Shown one piece after another: positions 51,364 to 59,140 of a DNA stretch of 64,000 nucleotides. Numbering within the stretch: the first letter of the stretch is position 1; the number at the start of each line of letters is the position of its first letter. The notes under the pieces are model-generated. The model was not told the origin of the DNA and did no database searches. It worked only from the letters and a program-made list of their open reading frames with translations. The position numbers and the translations under genes are program-made. Source of the DNA: Amycolatopsis lexingtonensis (lineage in GTDB: Bacteria; Actinomycetota; Actinomycetes; Mycobacteriales; Pseudonocardiaceae); contig NZ_JADBEG010000001.1 of the NCBI RefSeq assembly GCF_014873755.1, forward strand, positions 5,687,501 through 5,751,500. The letters run 5' to 3'.

Positions 51364-52506
51364 TCAAGGACGTGCGGCCAGCCTTCGATCCACTTCGGCC
51401 ACGGAGAACACCGTGTCCACGACCAGTGCCACCGCGCCGCCGAGCGCGTCGCCGCGGCCGCCGATCGCGACGCGCAGGTTCTGCGTCGCCCGCGGGAGGG
51501 CCCGGCGGTAGAGCTCCTCGCGGACCCCGGCGACGAAATGCGGTTCGGCGAGGTCCCCGGCGACCACCAGCACGCCCGGGTTGACCACGCACACGAGCGT
51601 CGCGAGCACCTCCCCCACCTGACGGCCGGCGATTTCGGCGAGCCGGACCGCTTCCGGGTCGCCCGCCACGAGGCGGTCGCGGACGCCCGAGCCCGACGTC
51701 GTCGGCAGGCCCAGCTCGGTCAGGCGCGCGGCGAGGGCACCCCCGCTGGCCACCGCGGCCAGGCAGCCGAACGAGCCGCACAGGCACCGGGCGTCCGGGT
51801 GGCCGGGCAGGCGGATGTGGCCGATGTCGCCCGCGCCGCCGTCGACGCCGCGGTACACCTCGCCGCCGATGACGATGCCGGCGCCGATGCCGGTGGACAC
51901 CTTGACCACCACCAGCGCGGCCGAGTCCGGGTAACGGGCGCGGTGCTCGCCCAGCGCCATCAGGTTCGCGTCATTCTCGACCAGCACGGGGGCGTCGAAG
52001 CGGGCGCCGAGGTGGTCGCCGATCGGGTAACCGTCCCAGCCCGGCATGATTGGCGGCTGCGTCACGCGGGCGCGGCCGGGTTCGACCGGGCCCGGCACCG
52101 AAACGCCGACACCGCAGACCGGCCGCCCGGCTTCGGCCAGCATCGCGTCGAACCATCCGGCGATCGTGTCGAGCACCGGTTCGGGGCCGTCGGCGACGCG
52201 GACCTCGCCGCCGCGGTGGGCCAGCCGCCGTCCCGCCAGATCGGTGACCGCGGCCTCGGCGTGCGTGGTGTCGATGCTCGCGGCGAGGACGACGGCGTGC
52301 TGCTCGTCGAAGCGCAGCTGCCGCGCCGGGCGGCCGCCGGTGGAGTCCTCCTGGCCGCCCTCGGCGAGCAGACCGGCCTCCTGGAGCCGGTCCAGGCGCG
52401 CGGTGAGGGTCGAGCGGGACAGGCCGCTGCGGGTCAGCAGGGCCTTCCGCGTGGTCGCCTCCCCCGTCTTGACCAGCTGGAACAGCTCGCCGGCACTGGT
52501 CGGCAT
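51364..52506 (-). CDS. ROK family transcriptional regulator
   Basis: The 380-residue protein has an N-terminal winged helix (RKALLTRSGLSRSTLTARLDRLQEAGLL) and a ROK sugar-kinase-like domain: ASIDTTHAEAAVTDLAGR, GVGVSVPGPV, VENDANLMALGEHR and the zinc motif CLCGSFGC. The Glu that usually follows the zinc motif is Ala here (CLAAVAS). It probably senses a sugar and represses the divergent GH63-like gene; two inverted repeats lie between them. ATG 52506 follows AAGGAG. Confidence 0.88.
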   Translation of the reverse strand: MPTSAGELFQLVKTGEATTRKALLTRSGLSRSTLTARLDRLQEAGLLAEGGQEDSTGGRPARQLRFDEQHAVVLAASIDTTHAEAAVTDLAGRRLAHRGGEVRVADGPEPVLDTIAGWFDAMLAEAGRPVCGVGVSVPGPVEPGRARVTQPPIMPGWDGYPIGDHLGARFDAPVLVENDANLMALGEHRARYPDSAALVVVKVSTGIGAGIVIGGEVYRGVDGGAGDIGHIRLPGHPDARCLCGSFGCLAAVASGGALAARLTELGLPTTSGSGVRDRLVAGDPEAVRLAEIAGRQVGEVLATLVCVVNPGVLVVAGDLAEPHFVAGVREELYRRALPRATQNLRVAIGGRGDALGGAVALVVDTVFSVAEVDRRLAARP

Positions 52507-52524
52507 CCGGCTCCTTCCCCACTT

Positions 52525-52538
52525 TTGTCTATTGACAA
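52525..52538. promoter_or_regulatory. Inverted repeat 1 between ROK and GH63 genes
   Basis: TTGTC-TATT-GACAA, perfect five-base arms, 19 bases upstream of the ROK start. A candidate operator or overlapping promoter element. Confidence 0.45.
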
Positions 52539-52542
52539 TACA

Positions 52543-52560
52543 CAAGTTGGAGATAACTTG
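52543..52560. promoter_or_regulatory. Inverted repeat 2 between ROK and GH63 genes
   Basis: CAAGTT-GGAGAT-AACTTG, perfect six-base arms, ending five bases before the GH63 ATG; it encloses the only purine-rich (GGAG) ribosome-binding candidate. Confidence 0.5.
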
Positions 52561-52565
52561 GACAT

Positions 52566-53783
52566 ATGGATGTAACACGAGCCGCGGCCGTACTGTCGGG
52601 CAACTGGCTCGGCTCGTCGACCGTCCCCTCGCGCGGGCTGTACCCCCACCAGTGGAGCTGGGACTCCGCGTTCATCGCGGTCGGCCTGCGCCACCTGGCG
52701 CCCGAGCGCGCGCGGCGCGAGCTGCTGACGCTGTTCTCCGCGCAGTGGCGCGACGGCCGCGTCCCGCACATCCTCTTCAACCCGGACACCCCGCCCGAGG
52801 CGTACTTCCCCGGCCCCGGTTTCTGGCGCGCCGGCCGGACGTCCGGGCTGATCCAGCCACCGGTGCACGCGCGCGCGGTGCTGGCGGTGCACGAAGCCGA
52901 GCCGGACCGCGAATTCCTCGCCACGCTGTACCCGAAACTGCGGGCCTGGCACGAATACCTGCTGGGTTCACGCGACGCCGGCGGGCGCGGGCTCGCCGCG
53001 ATCGTGCACCCGTGGGAGTCCGGAATGGACAACAGCCCGGCGTGGGACGGCCCGCTGGCGCGCGTCACGCCGTCGACCGGGTTCGTCCGCCGCGACCTGG
53101 CGCACGGCACGGCCGCCGACCGGCCGAGCGACGAGGACTACGGCCGGTACGTCCGGCTCGCCGCGGACTACCGGGACAGCGGCTACCGGGCCTTCGGCGA
53201 GTTCGTCGTGGAAGACCCGGGCTTCAACGCGCTGCTGGCCGACGCCGAACTGGCGCTGGCCGCGATCGCGGACGAACTCGCCCTCCCGGCGGCCGCCGCC
53301 ACCCACCGCGAATCCGCGGCGCGCGTCGCGAAGGCGTTGCAGGACACCCTGTGGGACAACGGCTTCTTCTTCGCCCGCGACGTCCGCACCGGCGCGCTGA
53401 CCCCGCAGCACACGTGCGCGGGCCTGCTGCCCCTGGTGCTGCCGGACCTGGCGGTCGCCCCGGCCCTCCTCGCCACGGCGACCGGCCCCCGTTTCGGCCT
53501 CGGCCGCGTCCACGGCGTCCCGAGCTACGACCTGACAGCCCCGGACTTCGACCCGGCCCGCTACTGGCGCGGCCCGTCCTGGGCCAACGTCGGCTGGCTG
53601 CTCCACCGCGGCCTCCTCGCCCACGGCGAGCACGCACTGGCCGAGCACCTGCGCGACGACCTGCTGACGACGGCGGCCGACACGGATTTCGCGGAGTACT
53701 GCGACCCGCTGACCGGCTCGGGTCATGGCACCCGCATGTTCAGCTGGACGGCGGCGCTGGCCGTGGATCTCCTGTTTTCGTGA
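52566..53783 (+). CDS. GH63-like alpha-glycosidase
   Basis: The 405-residue cytoplasmic enzyme matches the clan GH-G (alpha/alpha)6 glycosidases: LYPHQWSWDSAFIAVGLRH, IQPPVHARAV, IVHPWESGMDNSPAWDGPL and YWRGPSWANVGWLLHRGL. Relatives include mannosylglycerate/glucosylglycerate hydrolases and other short GH63 members. No signal peptide, so it acts on an internal sugar or osmolyte. The ROK regulator is divergent and likely controls it. Confidence 0.82.
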   Translation: MDVTRAAAVLSGNWLGSSTVPSRGLYPHQWSWDSAFIAVGLRHLAPERARRELLTLFSAQWRDGRVPHILFNPDTPPEAYFPGPGFWRAGRTSGLIQPPVHARAVLAVHEAEPDREFLATLYPKLRAWHEYLLGSRDAGGRGLAAIVHPWESGMDNSPAWDGPLARVTPSTGFVRRDLAHGTAADRPSDEDYGRYVRLAADYRDSGYRAFGEFVVEDPGFNALLADAELALAAIADELALPAAAATHRESAARVAKALQDTLWDNGFFFARDVRTGALTPQHTCAGLLPLVLPDLAVAPALLATATGPRFGLGRVHGVPSYDLTAPDFDPARYWRGPSWANVGWLLHRGLLAHGEHALAEHLRDDLLTTAADTDFAEYCDPLTGSGHGTRMFSWTAALAVDLLFS

Positions 53784-53881
53784 TTCATTAACCCGATCGA
53801 GTTGACATATTCTGGACAATTAGAGCCCAAAATCGTCGAATCGATTCCTGTCACTCATTCGGGTGGTTGTTGCCGGCTTAA

Positions 53882-53910
53882 GCTCCGGGGAGCATTTGAA
53901 ACTCCGGAGC
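53882..53910 (+). promoter_or_regulatory. Leader hairpin upstream of the four-gene signalling cluster
   Basis: GCTCCGG (53882-53888) pairs perfectly with CCGGAGC (53904-53910), with extra GAG/CTC pairs inside. It is 28 bases before the first gene and about 75 bases after a TTGACA at 53802-53807, so it would sit in the mRNA leader. Role unknown. Confidence 0.35.
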
Positions 53911-53938
53911 CAGCCGCCGCAACCGAAGGGGTACGCCG

Positions 53939-55111
53939 ATGTCGGTCGAGATCACGTCCGGCGAATGGCTGAGGGTCCGGCTACCCGAGCAGATCGACAC
54001 CGCCTCGGTTTCGGCCACCTTGGCGCGACTGGCAGCGGCCGGGCACGACGCGCCCATCGATCTCGACCTCGCCGACGCCACCACCGTCGACATCACCGGC
54101 TTGATGGTCTTGCTTTCGGTGCTCGACGAACGCAGCGCGGCCCGCCAGGAGACCTTGATCTCCTTGCCCCGGAATCCGGTGATGACCGACTTCCTCTTGG
54201 AGTGCGCGTTTCCTTCGGCAGCCGCCATGGTCTCGCGGTCGCAGTTCGGAACACTTCATTGGGCGGACGGCGCCTTGCCGATCCGCGATCAGGTGAGACT
54301 CCTGCGCCCCGTGCCGAACCGGCCCTCCGGCACCGCGTACGAACGCCTGCGGGACGAGCGTTTCTTCGGCTTCTTGACCTATTCCTTCCAAGCGGAGCCC
54401 CAGATCGCCTCGATCGTCGCGACCGAATGGTCAAGGTGGCGAGGACCGGTCGTTCTCAGCTTCCTCGACACCGCACTCAGCCACCGAGGAGCGGAAGTCG
54501 CGCGTGTGCTGATCTACGAGTTGCTGACGAACGCGGTGTTGCACCCGGGCGGCGATCTGCTGACCGTCGGTTCCTGGGTCACGGAAACCGAATCCGGCGA
54601 CCCGGAACAACTGGTGATTTCGTTGTGGGACAACGGCGACAGCATGGTGCGGACGCTCCGCACGAGCCTGTCGGCGAACCAGCCGATCAGGGTCGCCGAG
54701 GCGGCCGTCGACGATGCGTTCACCGTCGAACCCCTGGATTGGCACCCACGCTCGGCGAAGTACACGGCCCGGTGGACCCCCGGGGCGGACGCCACCGACG
54801 AAGAGCTGCTGCTGGCCTCGGTCTTCCCCGGAATATCCCACCGGACGACCAAGGCGCCGCCGCACTCGATCACGCGCACGCGCGAGCTTCCGCAGGAGTA
54901 CGGTCTCCACGCTTTGTACCGGTGCGCGATCGACCTCTTCGGCGGTTCGCTCGAGATCCGCACGGGCAACCAGCAGCTGAACCTCGCCAGCGCACCCCAC
55001 CAGCGGCGCCGCGGCCCCCGCCGCTACCGGGCGCGCCTCGCTCACGTCACCGGTCAGCCGTTCCACGGGAACCTGCTCACCGTGCGCCTGCCGTTGCGCC
55101 ATGCCCGGTAG
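53939..55111 (+). CDS. STAS domain fused to a GHKL ATPase domain
   Basis: The 390-residue protein has a STAS domain (about 1-95; core DLDLADATTVDITGLMVLLSVL) and a histidine-kinase-like ATPase domain (about 150-388). N-box residues are Glu194, Asn198 and His202 (YELLTNAVLH), a G1-like box is LWDNGD (Asp231), and the end is GNLLTVRLPL. No phosphoacceptor-His dimerisation domain is present, so it resembles anti-sigma kinase plus antagonist in one chain. Where SpoIIAA-like proteins carry the phosphorylated Ser, this has Ile52. Codon use (TTG, CAA, TCA, AGG, CGA) is atypical. First of four clustered genes; its end overlaps the next by 11 bases. Confidence 0.72.
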   Translation: MSVEITSGEWLRVRLPEQIDTASVSATLARLAAAGHDAPIDLDLADATTVDITGLMVLLSVLDERSAARQETLISLPRNPVMTDFLLECAFPSAAAMVSRSQFGTLHWADGALPIRDQVRLLRPVPNRPSGTAYERLRDERFFGFLTYSFQAEPQIASIVATEWSRWRGPVVLSFLDTALSHRGAEVARVLIYELLTNAVLHPGGDLLTVGSWVTETESGDPEQLVISLWDNGDSMVRTLRTSLSANQPIRVAEAAVDDAFTVEPLDWHPRSAKYTARWTPGADATDEELLLASVFPGISHRTTKAPPHSITRTRELPQEYGLHALYRCAIDLFGGSLEIRTGNQQLNLASAPHQRRRGPRRYRARLAHVTGQPFHGNLLTVRLPLRHAR

Positions 55112-56792
55112 TCCACGGCGTCCCTGGCAGCTGGAAACCGAGGTTCTGCGGGTCGGCGCCCTGGCCTCCGAGCCGGTCGAGGAGGCCCGCCGCAAGTTCC
55201 ACGAGTGGCTGGCGCGAAGACTGGTCACACCGGTGGCGGTCAGCCGCCCGGCGAGCTTCACGCGCTACATCCCGGCGGACGACATCCGGAACTCCGTCCT
55301 GCCGTCGACGGAAATCCTGGGCTTCACCACATCCGGCACGGATCGCGAAGTGAAGATCATCGACTGCTCCGGCAACCGCTACGGCGACATGGGAGAGAAC
55401 TTCCTCCACTGGGTCGCGCTGTGCGCCGCGAAGTTCGCGACCAGGCCGGAGCAGCTCAGCGTGGTGTTGCTCCCGAACTTCCCGCACAACACGTTCAGCC
55501 CGTTCTGGACGCCGATACTGGACATGCCGGCGGATGCCGGCACTGTCGTCGTCGTGAACAAGGCCGGGCAGCTCGAGCCGCACGGCCATCCCCTGCCCCT
55601 GTCTTCCCCCGATCCCGAAGGCTTCCAGGCCAAGTACCGGAGCATCAACGGAGCACCCCGGCAAGACTTCGAAGACAAGGTGATCCGGCGCATCGGGCAC
55701 TTCGAGATCAGCGAACAGTACTGCAGCCACTTCTTCTTCGACGGCTCCCGTGCCGTCACGGAACTGGCCGAAGTTCTCCACGACACGATCGTCGACGTGG
55801 CGGGTAAGCGAATCGGCCGGACGGCGTTGATCGTCCCGGCGAAGACCGACTCCTGGATGGAAGGAGCCGTCACCGCCGCGGCCAACCGGCTCAACGTCCC
55901 TTGGAGCAAATGGCCCGAGGACCCGGCGGACATACCGAAGCCGACTTCGGGGACGACCTACATGTTCCTCCTCGACTTCATCAACACGGGCGCCACCTAC
56001 ACGCGGGTCGTGCAGGAAGCGGTCGAGGCGGACTACAAGCTGCACCGGTACTCGATCGCGGCCTTCAAGTCCTCGGACTTCCACACGGAGGGCAACGGCC
56101 TGCCCGCGGTGCAGCACGTCAAGGCGGTCGTCGCCGAGAGGGTCAGCCGGGAGCAGTGCGACCAATGCGCGCTGAGGCTGCCGCACACCGACAAGCAGCG
56201 GAACGACTTCGCCGGGCTGCGATCGTACGACGCGTGGTACATCCTCACGAGTGTCGAGTGGAAGCCGGAGGTGTACGGGCCGCCCGAAGCGCAGCGGCTG
56301 CTCCACTTCCCCCCGTTCGCGACGATCTTCGCCCGGTTCGGCGACTGCTTGGCCTACAAGCTGGAGAAGGTCATGCAGGGCGTGGCACCTCCCGGCGTGG
56401 TGATCGTCTGTCCGGAGGAACCCGCCGTCCAGCTGCTGATCCGCCGGATGCAGCATTGGGCGGACGACCGGATGGTCGCCGTCCCGCTGCCCCGTGACGC
56501 GTTGACCGGAGCCGAGGGCCGCACCATCGCCGAGATCCGGCACCTCGCGGACGGCACCGGGTGGGGACGGCAGCTGGAACACCTGTCGCACCACCAAGCG
56601 AGCGTGGTGATGCTCGACGAGATCAACGCTTCGAACGCGACCGCCCAGCAGATGTTGCGCGTCCTCAAGGCGTTCCAGATCCAGCCGCACGCCTACACAC
56701 CCATCTTCAACTTCGTGCCGGCGGACCAGCTCGACGGCGTGCAGATCCATTCGCTCTACGAAATTCCCAGCCCTCGCCGGGTGTGGTCATGA
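55101..56792 (+). CDS. Tandem phosphoribosyltransferase-like protein
   Basis: The 563-residue protein shows two type I PRTase-like halves. The first PRPP loop is LLDFINTGAT (290-299), matching the consensus except that the second acidic residue is Phe293. The second is VMLDEINASNAT (503-514), with DE kept but Thr/Gly degenerate. Each is preceded by a strand-helix segment (TALIVPAKTD; GVVIVCPEEPAVQLLIRRM). A CDQC pair (353, 356) could bind metal. No known enzyme name fits. The ATG lies inside the preceding gene, and the stop overlaps the next gene as ATGA, so three genes are translationally coupled. Confidence 0.65.
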   Translation: MPGSPRRPWQLETEVLRVGALASEPVEEARRKFHEWLARRLVTPVAVSRPASFTRYIPADDIRNSVLPSTEILGFTTSGTDREVKIIDCSGNRYGDMGENFLHWVALCAAKFATRPEQLSVVLLPNFPHNTFSPFWTPILDMPADAGTVVVVNKAGQLEPHGHPLPLSSPDPEGFQAKYRSINGAPRQDFEDKVIRRIGHFEISEQYCSHFFFDGSRAVTELAEVLHDTIVDVAGKRIGRTALIVPAKTDSWMEGAVTAAANRLNVPWSKWPEDPADIPKPTSGTTYMFLLDFINTGATYTRVVQEAVEADYKLHRYSIAAFKSSDFHTEGNGLPAVQHVKAVVAERVSREQCDQCALRLPHTDKQRNDFAGLRSYDAWYILTSVEWKPEVYGPPEAQRLLHFPPFATIFARFGDCLAYKLEKVMQGVAPPGVVIVCPEEPAVQLLIRRMQHWADDRMVAVPLPRDALTGAEGRTIAEIRHLADGTGWGRQLEHLSHHQASVVMLDEINASNATAQQMLRVLKAFQIQPHAYTPIFNFVPADQLDGVQIHSLYEIPSPRRVWS

Positions 56793-57874
56793 CGCGGCCG
56801 CGCCGGCAGCGAGAGCGCGCCGAGGAGTCGATGGCGTCGATCGCCCACTTCCTCCTCCGCGATCCGGAAGGGATCCAGCGCATCCTCATGATGCGCGACT
56901 ACGCGAGCCGAGCGGCGACGCTGCCGGCCCGCGAACGAGCGGAGCTGGACATCGCCGTGATCGAGTCCTTCCTCCCGCCGATGCCCGGCAGCGCCCCGGC
57001 ACGACGTCATCCCGCTCCGGCCGAGGAGGTCCAGGACGTCGACGTCTTCATCCTCACCGTCCAGCCTGTGGAGCTCCAGGCGACCCTGGCCGCGCTGCGC
57101 ATCGAAAGCGGGCCCGACGCGGTGCGCCGCGACCGCCCCTACTACCACAAGAAGATCCCCTACACGGCGGCCGGACTGGCGGTCCCGCCGGCGGAACTCA
57201 CCGTCGCGGTGACGGCGATCGGTGAAGCGTACGGTCTCCACACCCAGCACGCCGTCGACGAAATCGCCACCTTCTACCGGGCGAACGTGTGGATCCTCGC
57301 CGGCATGGCGGCCGGTCTCCCCGGCCACACCAGGAAAGGCGATGTCCACCTTCCGAAGACCGTCTGGTGGTACGAGCCGGGCCGGCTCACCCCGGACCGC
57401 TTCGAACCGCGGCCGGAAGTAGCCAGCCGCGGCCCGATGAACTTGCAGCTCATGCGTTTCGATCCCACCGGCGCCAAGCTTCACGACCGGCTCGCGGCGG
57501 CGATCGCCGAGCTGCCCGGCCGCCACCGTCCCCCCGATCTGCCCCCGGACTTCGAACCGCGGGTGTCCGTCTTGTCCGACGCGGTCGCCTCCGGGGACAA
57601 ACTGCTCCGGGACGGTGCGCACCTGCTCACCCTGCACGAGAGCAATCAGCGGATCGTGCTGGGCGATCAAGAGTCCTACGGCTTCGCGTTCGCCTGCCGG
57701 GACGTGGACTGGATCATCGCGCGGGGAGTGGCCGACTTCGGCGATCCGGAGAAGGACTCCTCCTACCAGTACCTCGCGACGCTGCTGGCCGTGCACACCG
57801 TGCTGGAGTTCTTGGAGAGCATCTACATCCCGCCCGTCTTCGCCATCCCGGGCCAGGCGGACGACCAGCCGTGA
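56789..57874 (+). CDS. Nucleoside phosphorylase/nucleosidase-fold protein
   Basis: The 361-residue protein has an N-terminal helical region (1-80) and a PNP/MTAN-like domain: DVFILTVQPVELQATLAALR (85-104), VWILAGMAAGL (167-177, the glycine-rich strand), DQESYGFAFACR with Glu295, and RGVADFGD with Asp317 followed by SSYQYLATLLAVHTVLEFL. Glu295 and Asp317 align with the ribose-binding Glu and catalytic Asp of MTAN-type enzymes, so cleavage of a nucleoside or nucleotide is plausible. PNP-like domains serve as effectors in several anti-phage systems. Third gene of the cluster. Confidence 0.72.
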   Translation: MTRPRRQRERAEESMASIAHFLLRDPEGIQRILMMRDYASRAATLPARERAELDIAVIESFLPPMPGSAPARRHPAPAEEVQDVDVFILTVQPVELQATLAALRIESGPDAVRRDRPYYHKKIPYTAAGLAVPPAELTVAVTAIGEAYGLHTQHAVDEIATFYRANVWILAGMAAGLPGHTRKGDVHLPKTVWWYEPGRLTPDRFEPRPEVASRGPMNLQLMRFDPTGAKLHDRLAAAIAELPGRHRPPDLPPDFEPRVSVLSDAVASGDKLLRDGAHLLTLHESNQRIVLGDQESYGFAFACRDVDWIIARGVADFGDPEKDSSYQYLATLLAVHTVLEFLESIYIPPVFAIPGQADDQP

Positions 57875-57933
57875 AGGGCGGTTCACGCGCCGATGGCAAG
57901 ACACGACCGTGCGGTCTGTGGTGTGCTGGGTAG

Positions 57934-59139
57934 ATGGACGCGGATCAGTTCAAGGCCGACGTGACCTACGACGACGTGTACGTCTTGTTCCTCGACGCGT
58001 CGGGTTACTCCAGCATCGTGCAGCGCAACCCCCGGGACCGGGCCGCGCACGCTTTCGACCTGCTGCGGGTGCGACTGATCGCCAGAATCGAGAAGGTGGC
58101 CCGTGACCTCGGTTGCGCTCGTGCCGAGCTGTGGAGCTGGCGCGGCGACGGTGGCTTCTTCATCTTGCACGACGACAACGAGAGCGTGACGCGGGACGTC
58201 ACCCTCAGCGCCGGCCGGGCGATCCTCACCGAGGACGTCCCGCAGTTGCGGGAAGAGCTCGCGAAAGCGGAATTCGCCGGTGAACTGCGACTCCGGCTGG
58301 CCGTGCACAAGGGCCCGATCCGGCTGCCCGCCGATCGGCTCGCTTCGATCCATTCCCCGCACATCAACTTCGCAGCCCACCTCGAAGAAGCGGTCCCGCC
58401 GGACAGGTTGGCCATCTCCGATGCCGTGCACCGGGTGGCAGGCCCCTTCACCGGCGAGTTCGAGTGGGTCGGCGTATTCGAAGAGCAGCAGGTCCACCTC
58501 ATGCAGACTCCCGGCGAACGGGAAGCGGGCCGACGAACGTGGCTGCGGTCGACCGGTCTTCCCGGCGGGGTGCGGATACACGGCTACCCCCGCCGTCCCA
58601 GCCAACAGGACAAAGCCCATCTGGTCAGCACCGCATCGGAGCACCTGCTGGATCTCGGAACGACCCTCAATTCCTGCTCCAACCGGCTGGTCACGACCGA
58701 CCGTCCCGCGGTCTACCGGGATGCGGTGCTCGACTTCCTCCGACGAGGCGGCAGGTACCGGTGCGTCCTCCTCGATCCGGCCGGCGAGGCGACAGTGATC
58801 TTCTCCCGGCTCCGCGGCGAACAACTCGCCCCGAAGATCAAGGAATCGCTGCTCAGGTTCAAGAAGTTCAAGCAGCGCCACGCCGCCGACACCGAGCGCT
58901 TCGAGGTGCACCAAGCGGCCGAGTTCCCCGGGATGGCCGCGCTCTGCGCCGATCCCGGGCCGCACTCCTTGATCCTCTACTCGCCCTACCTGCTCGGCAT
59001 CGGGCCGGCCGCGGCGGCGCTCGACCGGGCCGACATGCCGCACTACTTCGCGACTCCCGATTCCGGTGACCTGCACCGGACCCTCGACGCGGCCATCACG
59101 CGGGCGACCCGGCCCGAGGTGCTGGAACGGGTCCTGTAG
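57934..59139 (+). CDS. Class III nucleotide cyclase with atypical base pocket and C-terminal domain
   Basis: The 401-residue protein begins with a class III cyclase domain: metal aspartates Asp21 (FLDASGYS) and Asp72 (WRGDGGF), and Asn145 (HINFAAH). Positions that recognise adenine are changed: the Lys four before the second Asp is Ser68, the Asp seven before Asn is Ser138, and the transition-state Arg is His149. Residues about 225-401 are a separate domain (RYRCVLLDPAGEATVIFSRLRGE, SLILYSPYLLG) resembling PLD-like/DUF5919 tails. It starts 59 bases after the PNP-like gene with a weak ribosome site. Product identity unknown; a non-adenine cyclic nucleotide is possible. Confidence 0.68.
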   Translation: MDADQFKADVTYDDVYVLFLDASGYSSIVQRNPRDRAAHAFDLLRVRLIARIEKVARDLGCARAELWSWRGDGGFFILHDDNESVTRDVTLSAGRAILTEDVPQLREELAKAEFAGELRLRLAVHKGPIRLPADRLASIHSPHINFAAHLEEAVPPDRLAISDAVHRVAGPFTGEFEWVGVFEEQQVHLMQTPGEREAGRRTWLRSTGLPGGVRIHGYPRRPSQQDKAHLVSTASEHLLDLGTTLNSCSNRLVTTDRPAVYRDAVLDFLRRGGRYRCVLLDPAGEATVIFSRLRGEQLAPKIKESLLRFKKFKQRHAADTERFEVHQAAEFPGMAALCADPGPHSLILYSPYLLGIGPAAAALDRADMPHYFATPDSGDLHRTLDAAITRATRPEVLERVL

Positions 59140-59140
59140 C

